This document shows positions 59,148 to 64,000 of a stretch of 64,000 nucleotides of DNA, piece after piece. Position 1 is the first letter of the stretch. Each line of letters starts with the position of its first letter. The position numbers and the translations under genes are program-made. This DNA comes from Halosimplex litoreum (GTDB lineage: Archaea > Halobacteriota > Halobacteria > Halobacteriales > Haloarculaceae): positions 2,665,836 to 2,729,835 of the forward strand of contig NZ_CP065856.1 of the NCBI RefSeq assembly GCF_016065055.1, written 5' to 3'. The notes under the pieces are model-generated. The model searched no databases, was not told the origin of the DNA, and saw only the letters and a program-made list of their open reading frames with translations.

Positions 59148-59960
59148 ATGCCAGTCGACGACCTCCCGCGACTCGGGCTGGGGACCTACTCCGACGACGA
59201 CCGCGAGCAGTGGCGCGAGAACGTCCGGACCACCCTCGACGTGGGCTTTCGCCACGTCGACACCGCGCAGGTCTACGAGAACGAGGAGTTCGTCGGCGAG
59301 GGGATCGCCGACAGCGACGTGGCCCGCGACGACGTGTGGCTCTCGACGAAGACCGTCCACCACGACGTGCCGCCCGAGCCCGAGCAGGTGCCCGCGGCCA
59401 TCGACGGCTGTCTCGACCGGCTCGGCGTCGACGCCGTCGACCTGCTGTACGTCCACTGGCCCTCGGGCGTCTACGACCACGAGGAAGTGCTGCCCGCGTT
59501 CGACGAGGCGTACGAGGCCGAGAAGACCCGGAATATCGGACTGTCGAACTTCACGCCCGAACTGCTCGACGAGGCCCGCGAGGTGCTCGACGCGCCCATC
59601 TTCGCCCACCAGGTCGAGATGCACCCGCTGCTCCCCCAGGCGGAACTCGTCGAGCACGCCCAGGACCACGACTACTGGCTGGTGGCGTACTCGCCGCTGG
59701 GGAAGGGCGCGGTCTTGGACGTGCCCGAGATCCGAGAAATCGCCGAAAAACACGACGCGACGCCGGCGCAGGTCAGCCTCGCGTGGGTCACCGCCCACGA
59801 CAACGTCGCCGCCATCCCGAAGGCCAGCAGCCGCGAGCACGTGGCACAGAACCTCGCCGCCCGCGACCTCGACCTCGACGACGAGGACGTCGAGCTGATC
59901 GACTCGATCGACGAGCGCCACCGGGAGATCGATCCCGACCACGGCCCCTGGAACTGGTAG
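59148..59960 (+). CDS. Aldo/keto reductase, diketogluconate-type
   Basis: 270 aa. Short AKR with Asp/Tyr in FRHVDTAQVYENEE, Lys in STKTVHHD, and His in LLYVHWPSG. Strand end block IAYSPLGKGAV-like (VAYSPLGKGAV) and cofactor region AAIPKASSREHVAQNL are typical of 2,5-diketo-D-gluconic acid reductase-like enzymes. The ATG at 59148 is preferred; an in-frame GTG is three codons earlier. Substrate unknown. Confidence 0.85.
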   Translation: MPVDDLPRLGLGTYSDDDREQWRENVRTTLDVGFRHVDTAQVYENEEFVGEGIADSDVARDDVWLSTKTVHHDVPPEPEQVPAAIDGCLDRLGVDAVDLLYVHWPSGVYDHEEVLPAFDEAYEAEKTRNIGLSNFTPELLDEAREVLDAPIFAHQVEMHPLLPQAELVEHAQDHDYWLVAYSPLGKGAVLDVPEIREIAEKHDATPAQVSLAWVTAHDNVAAIPKASSREHVAQNLAARDLDLDDEDVELIDSIDERHREIDPDHGPWNW

Positions 59961-60077
59961 GCCCGCGGCGGCCGACCGACCGTCACGGTGGTCGCACCTC
60001 CGGCGGTTCCCGACGGTCGTGCGCGGCCCGGCCCAGCGGCCCGAACCACTACGTCGGCGCGTCCCCTCTCCCGAACT

Positions 60078-61514
60078 ATGACAGCGGACCCGTTCGTCGT
60101 GATCGGTGGTGACGCCGCCGGGCTGAGCGCCGCGAGCAAGTGCAAACGGGAGGACCCCGACCGCGAGGTGGTCGTCTTCGAGCGAGGGCGGTGGGTCTCC
60201 TACGCCCACTGCGGGACGCCGTACTACGTGAAAGGCGAGGTCGCGGACCTGACGGACCTGCTGTCGCTGTCGCCCGAAGCGGCCGCCGACCGGGGGATCG
60301 ACCTCCGGCGCGAGCACGAGGTCACCGGGATCGACACCGACGAGCGGGCCGTGACCGTCCGCGGGCCCGACGGCGACCGGCACGACCAGCCCTACGACGA
60401 CCTGCTCGTCGCGACCGGCGGACGCGCGCTGACCGACCCGATCGAGGGGGCCGACCTGGCCGGTGCGTTCTCGCTGCACGGCATGGACGACGCGGCGGCG
60501 ATCCGTGCGGCGCTCGAACCCGCGGGCGAGGCGACCGTCGAGTCGCTCGGCGGCGGCGACTTTCTCGACCCGACGGTGATCGAACCCTACGCCGACTGGC
60601 AACCGCCCGAGACGGTCGCTATCGTCGGCGGCGGCTACGTCGGCGTCGAGATGGCCGAGGCGTTCACCGCCCACGGCCTCGACGTCCACGTCTTCCAACG
60701 GGGCGACCACGTCCTGGGTCCGTTCGGCGAGGCGGTCGGCGAGCGCGTCGAAGCGGAACTGCGCGACCGAGGCGTCACGCTCCATCTCGGCGAGACCGTC
60801 GAGCGACTGGTCGGCGACGAACGCGTCGAGCGGCTGGCGTGTGCCGGCGGGACCGCCCTCGACGTCGATCTCGCGCTGGTCGGCGTCGGTATCCAGCCGA
60901 ACGTTTCCCTCCTCGCTGACACGCCGGTCGAGCTCGGCGACTCGGGAGCGGTCGCGGTCGACGACTACGGGCGCACGTCGGCCGACGGCGTCTACGCGGC
61001 CGGCGACTGTGCGGAGGCGCGCCACGCCGTCACCGGCGCGTTCGACTGGGTGCCGCTCGGCCTGACGGCCAACCGCGCCGGGCGCGCGATCGGGCAGACC
61101 GTCGCCGGCGACCCGAAGCAGACCGGCGATATAGCCGGCACGGCCGTCGTCAAGGCGTTCGACCAGGAGTGTGGTCGGACGGGGATCGTCGACCACGAGC
61201 GGGCCGAGGCGGCCGGGTTCGACCCGGTGAGCGAGACGGTCACGACGCGGTCGCGCTCGGGCTACTACCCCGGCGCCGCCGAGACGGTGGTGACGCTGAC
61301 AGCCGACCGCGAGACCGGGCGGCTACTCGGCGGGACCATCGTCGGCACCGACCGCGCGGCCGTCCGGATCGACACCGTCGCCACCGCCCTGGAGGCCGAC
61401 ATGACCGTCGCCGAGGTCGAGACCCTCGATCTCGCCTACGCGCCGCCGTTCTCGCCCGTCTGGGACCCCGTGCTGACCGCGGCGAAAGTGCTGAACGGCT
61501 CCCTGGCAGACTGA
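60078..61514 (+). CDS. FAD-dependent pyridine nucleotide-disulfide oxidoreductase (CoA-disulfide reductase-like)
   Basis: 478 aa from the ATG at 60078. FAD motif VIGGDAAGLSAASKCKRED; the redox Cys is in WVSYAHCGTPYYVKGEV, the same place as the single active Cys of CoA-disulfide reductase and NADH oxidase. The NAD motif VAIVGGGYVGVEMAEAF follows, and YAAGDCAEARHAVTG binds FAD. The C-terminal dimer domain is present (GRLLGGTIVGTDRAAVRIDT). There is no rhodanese tail. It reduces CoA disulfide, oxygen or polysulfide. Confidence 0.85.
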   Translation: MTADPFVVIGGDAAGLSAASKCKREDPDREVVVFERGRWVSYAHCGTPYYVKGEVADLTDLLSLSPEAAADRGIDLRREHEVTGIDTDERAVTVRGPDGDRHDQPYDDLLVATGGRALTDPIEGADLAGAFSLHGMDDAAAIRAALEPAGEATVESLGGGDFLDPTVIEPYADWQPPETVAIVGGGYVGVEMAEAFTAHGLDVHVFQRGDHVLGPFGEAVGERVEAELRDRGVTLHLGETVERLVGDERVERLACAGGTALDVDLALVGVGIQPNVSLLADTPVELGDSGAVAVDDYGRTSADGVYAAGDCAEARHAVTGAFDWVPLGLTANRAGRAIGQTVAGDPKQTGDIAGTAVVKAFDQECGRTGIVDHERAEAAGFDPVSETVTTRSRSGYYPGAAETVVTLTADRETGRLLGGTIVGTDRAAVRIDTVATALEADMTVAEVETLDLAYAPPFSPVWDPVLTAAKVLNGSLAD

Positions 61515-61538
61515 TACCTGCCGGAACGGTTCGACTCG

Positions 61539-62543
61539 TCAGTCCGCGGCGCTCGCGGCCCCGTCGCTCGCGTCGTCTGTGGCCTCGGGCACCAGCGCCT
61601 CGAAGTCGTAGGTGACGCCGGTCAGTTCCTCGGAGACGGTCCACAGCCGGTCGGCCAGCCCCTCGTCGTAGGAGCGGTCGTTCGAGCGCTGTGGCTCGGG
61701 GTGGCCGCGCATGTCGAACAGACCGCCGGGGCCGATGTACGAGCCCCCGTCGACGCCGGGCGCGGTCGCAGCGTACAGTAGCGGGAGCGCGCCCATCTCG
61801 GCGGACTGGCCGAGGACGGCGTTGGCCGCTCGCATCGCGTACAGTTTCACCGTCGACCCCTCCTCCTTCGGGCCGCGGGACTGCAGCGAAGTGGCGGCGT
61901 AGCCCGGGTGACACGCCGCCGAGACCGTGTCCTCGACGCCCGCCGCCGAGAGCCGGCGCTGGAGTTCGTAGGCGAACAGCAGGTTCGCCAGCTTCGACTG
62001 CCCGTAGGCCTCCCACTTGCCGTAGGAGTCCTCGTGGTGGAGATCGTCGAAGTCTATCTCGCCCCCCTGGTGAGCGCCGCTGGAGTGGGTGACGATACGC
62101 GTCTCGCCCGGCGTGGCGACGATCCGCTCTACGAGGTGGCCCGTCAGCGCGAAGTGGCCGAGGTGGTTGACGCCGAACTGCGTCTCGAAGCCGTCGGCGG
62201 TCTCCGACCGGGGGATCGCCATCACGCCGGCGTTGTTGCAGAGGACGTGGATCCCCTCGTAGTCGGCCAGCAGGTCGTCGGCGAACGACTCGACCGAAGC
62301 GAGGTCGCCCAGGTCGCACTCGCGAACGTCGAGGACGGCCTCCTCGGCCGGGAACCCCTCTCGCTGGCGGATCTCCGCGGCCGCCCGTTCGCCGCGGTCG
62401 GTGCTGCGGCAGGCCATCACGACGGTCGCGCCATTCCGGACGAAGGCGCGGGTCGCCTCGAAGCCGAGTCCGCTGTTGGCTCCGGTGACGACGATCGTCT
62501 GCCCCGACAGGTCCGGCACGTCGGCGGCGGTCCAGTTGGTCAT
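61539..62543 (-). CDS. Short-chain dehydrogenase/reductase (retinol-dehydrogenase-like)
   Basis: 334 aa. Rossmann motif VVTGANSGLGFEATRAFVRN for NAD(P), NNAGVMAIP, a Ser in VTHSSGAHQ, and the catalytic YGQSK (YGQSKLANLLFAYELQRRL). The C-terminal 60 residues carry an acidic extension with Asp/Ala-rich end. Homologues act on lipid-like or sterol-like alcohols, but the substrate here is unknown. Convergent with the FAD reductase gene. Confidence 0.85.
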   Translation of the reverse strand: MTNWTAADVPDLSGQTIVVTGANSGLGFEATRAFVRNGATVVMACRSTDRGERAAAEIRQREGFPAEEAVLDVRECDLGDLASVESFADDLLADYEGIHVLCNNAGVMAIPRSETADGFETQFGVNHLGHFALTGHLVERIVATPGETRIVTHSSGAHQGGEIDFDDLHHEDSYGKWEAYGQSKLANLLFAYELQRRLSAAGVEDTVSAACHPGYAATSLQSRGPKEEGSTVKLYAMRAANAVLGQSAEMGALPLLYAATAPGVDGGSYIGPGGLFDMRGHPEPQRSNDRSYDEGLADRLWTVSEELTGVTYDFEALVPEATDDASDGAASAAD

Positions 62544-62652
62544 ACCCCTCGTTCGGGCGCCTCCTACTCAAGCCCGGCGCCAAACGAGTGGGGGAGCCCG
62601 TCGGAGCGGCTCGCGACGACGTCAGCGGCGACACCGGCGCCAGCGACCCCGG

Positions 62653-64000
62653 TCAGTCGGTGCGCTCGAGTGGCGTCTCGGTCGGGCCGTCGGCCACCCG
62701 GACGGTCGTCAACACGGCGACGATCCCAAGCGTCAGGACGGCGCCGAGGACGAACGGCGACCAGTAGACGACGACGGCGTACAGCGCCGTCATGACCGGC
62801 GGGCCGACGGTCCGTCCGAGGCTGCCTGCCCCCTGCGTAACGCCGAAAGCGCCGCCCTGCCGGTCGGCGCTCGTCGCCAGCGAGACCAGCGTCGTCAGCG
62901 AGACGTTCAACAGGCTGTTGCCCAGCGACAAAAGCGTCAGCGCGGCAAGCAGCGCGAGCACCCGCGGGCCGAATCCGAAGATCGCCCGCTCGCCGAGCAG
63001 CGCCCGACCGATCTCCGGCGAGAACGGAAAGGCCGCGAGCGCGACGACCAGCAGGGCGGCGCCGGCGACGGCGAGCCGCCTGGCGGGCACGATCCGCGAG
63101 AGCCGTCCGACGACGACGCCCTGGTTGACCACTGCGAGCGCGCCGACGTAGGTGAGCAACAGGCCGGCCTGGGAGGCGTCGTAGCCGTACACGTCCGCGA
63201 CGAACGGGATGAACGCCACCTGGATGCCCGAGAAGGCGACCGACGCGACCAGGAAGGCGCCGACGAGCGGCCCCAGCGTGGCGTCGCGGACGGCGTCGAC
63301 GAACTGCCCGACGATCCGCGGGCGGCCGCCGGCCGTCGCGTGGCGCTGGGGCTCGGGCAGGCCGGCCCACGTCCCGAGGAAGGCGACGAAGCTCAGGACG
63401 GCCGCGCCGAAGCTCGGCAGCGAGAAGCGCGTCGCGGGCACGAAATCCGGGAAGACGGCCGACCCCGCGGCGACGACGCCGTCGCTCGCCAGGACCGACC
63501 CGAGCGCAGGCCCGAAGACGAACCCCAGGCCGAAGGCGGCGCCGACCAGTCCCAGCGCGCCGGCGCGTCGGTCGGCTGGCGTCACGTCGGCGATGTAGGC
63601 CTGGGCGGTGGCGATGTTGCCGCCCATCGCGCCGGCGAGCATCCGCGCGAGGAACAGCGTCGCCAGCGCCGCGGTCGTCCCCGCGACCGCCAGCACCTCG
63701 CCGCCGAGGCCGAAGACGGTCCAGGCGACGGTGTTCGCCGCCAGCGAGAGCATGAGCACCGGTCGCCGGCCGCGGACGTCAGACAGCTGACCCAGAAGCG
63801 GCGCGAAGACGAACTGCATCAGCGAATAGGACGCCGCCAGCAGGCCGTAGACCACGTCGGTCCCGCCGAGATCGCGGACGTAGAACGGGAGGATCGGGAT
63901 GACGATCCCGAACCCCATGAGGTCGACGAAGACGATGGCGAGGATCGCGAGGAGCGGTCGCCGCCGCCCGGCGACCGACGACCCGACGGCACGAGGGTCT
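62653..64000 (-). CDS. MFS transporter (5' end outside window)
   Basis: Major facilitator of the TCR/Tet-type. A frame with ATG at 63918 is open, but coding-like sequence continues upstream (residues RRPLLAILAIVFVDLMGFGI across the ATG), with no start codon before the window edge. So the gene begins outside. About 421 residues are read after that Met, with the first-half signature GQLSDVRGRRPVLMLSL and a GxxxDxxGRRP-type loop. Twelve spans expected. Substrates could be drugs or metabolites. Confidence 0.85.
   Translation of the reverse strand, partial: DPRAVGSSVAGRRRPLLAILAIVFVDLMGFGIVIPILPFYVRDLGGTDVVYGLLAASYSLMQFVFAPLLGQLSDVRGRRPVLMLSLAANTVAWTVFGLGGEVLAVAGTTAALATLFLARMLAGAMGGNIATAQAYIADVTPADRRAGALGLVGAAFGLGFVFGPALGSVLASDGVVAAGSAVFPDFVPATRFSLPSFGAAVLSFVAFLGTWAGLPEPQRHATAGGRPRIVGQFVDAVRDATLGPLVGAFLVASVAFSGIQVAFIPFVADVYGYDASQAGLLLTYVGALAVVNQGVVVGRLSRIVPARRLAVAGAALLVVALAAFPFSPEIGRALLGERAIFGFGPRVLALLAALTLLSLGNSLLNVSLTTLVSLATSADRQGGAFGVTQGAGSLGRTVGPPVMTALYAVVVYWSPFVLGAVLTLGIVAVLTTVRVADGPTETPLERTD

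Noticed and set aside
58437-61196. 919-codon open frame on the minus strand
   Set aside because: It mirrors the TetR, cupin, aldo-keto reductase and FAD reductase genes; GC-rich DNA keeps the opposite frame open. No motifs.

Overview
The window reads as haloarchaeal chromosome (class Halobacteria). The GC content is high, proteins are Asp/Glu-rich, and several secreted proteins carry twin-arginine leaders. Many genes start within a few bases of the predicted transcript start, about 27 bp after an archaeal TATA box. Markers include archaeal SepF, an Orc1/Cdc6 protein, a HalX response regulator, NAD-dependent glucose-6-phosphate dehydrogenase Azf, archaeal dihydroneopterin aldolase, and many small conserved haloarchaeal families. 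The genus cannot be fixed from the sequence. No rRNA, CRISPR array, transposase or integrase was seen. One tRNA (Asp, GTC) lies at 22221-22293.

Layout. 1-10.5 kb: an ABC-2 exporter cut by the window edge, then single genes (cupin, FAD oxidoreductase, winged-helix zinc-ribbon regulator, VOC protein, two tandem DUF6653-like membrane proteins, DUF309, NYN nuclease, azf, a TAT-exported protein, mptD). 10.5-21 kb: a run of conserved haloarchaeal genes of mostly unknown role around sepF and a HerA-like ATPase, ending in a response regulator. 22-26 kb: tRNA-Asp, a NUDIX gene, an orc1/cdc6 gene, then a GNAT-hicBA cassette that ends in an 87-bp diverged copy of the orc 3' end. 26-31.5 kb: zinc homeostasis, with an ABC importer operon (znuACB-like) under a promoter carrying a perfect palindrome, then a zinc/cadmium-exporting P1B ATPase. 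33-38 kb: a five-gene carbohydrate ABC importer operon. 38-50 kb: membrane proteins, a methyltransferase, a divergent pair of rhodanese sulfurtransferases, a vapBC toxin-antitoxin pair with a clear operator, an HPP protein, an EMC3/TMCO1-like protein, an aldo-keto reductase, and MATE and AEC transporters. 50-52 kb: a probably mobile DUF234 ATPase with AT-rich nested palindromes upstream. 52-64 kb: a beta-CASP nuclease, two ABC exporters with a secreted protein between them and a divergent TetR regulator, then redox enzymes and an MFS transporter cut by the window edge.

Genes that appear to work together: ZnuA/C/B-like uptake with the ZntA-like exporter; the sugar importer operon; the two ABC exporters, which carry near-identical 20-bp palindromes at exactly the same distance (30 bp) from their start codons and probably share the adjacent TetR repressor; and the hicBA and vapBC modules, each with an inverted repeat at its promoter. 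The most unusual structure is the duplicated orc 3' end bounding the GNAT-hicBA cassette.
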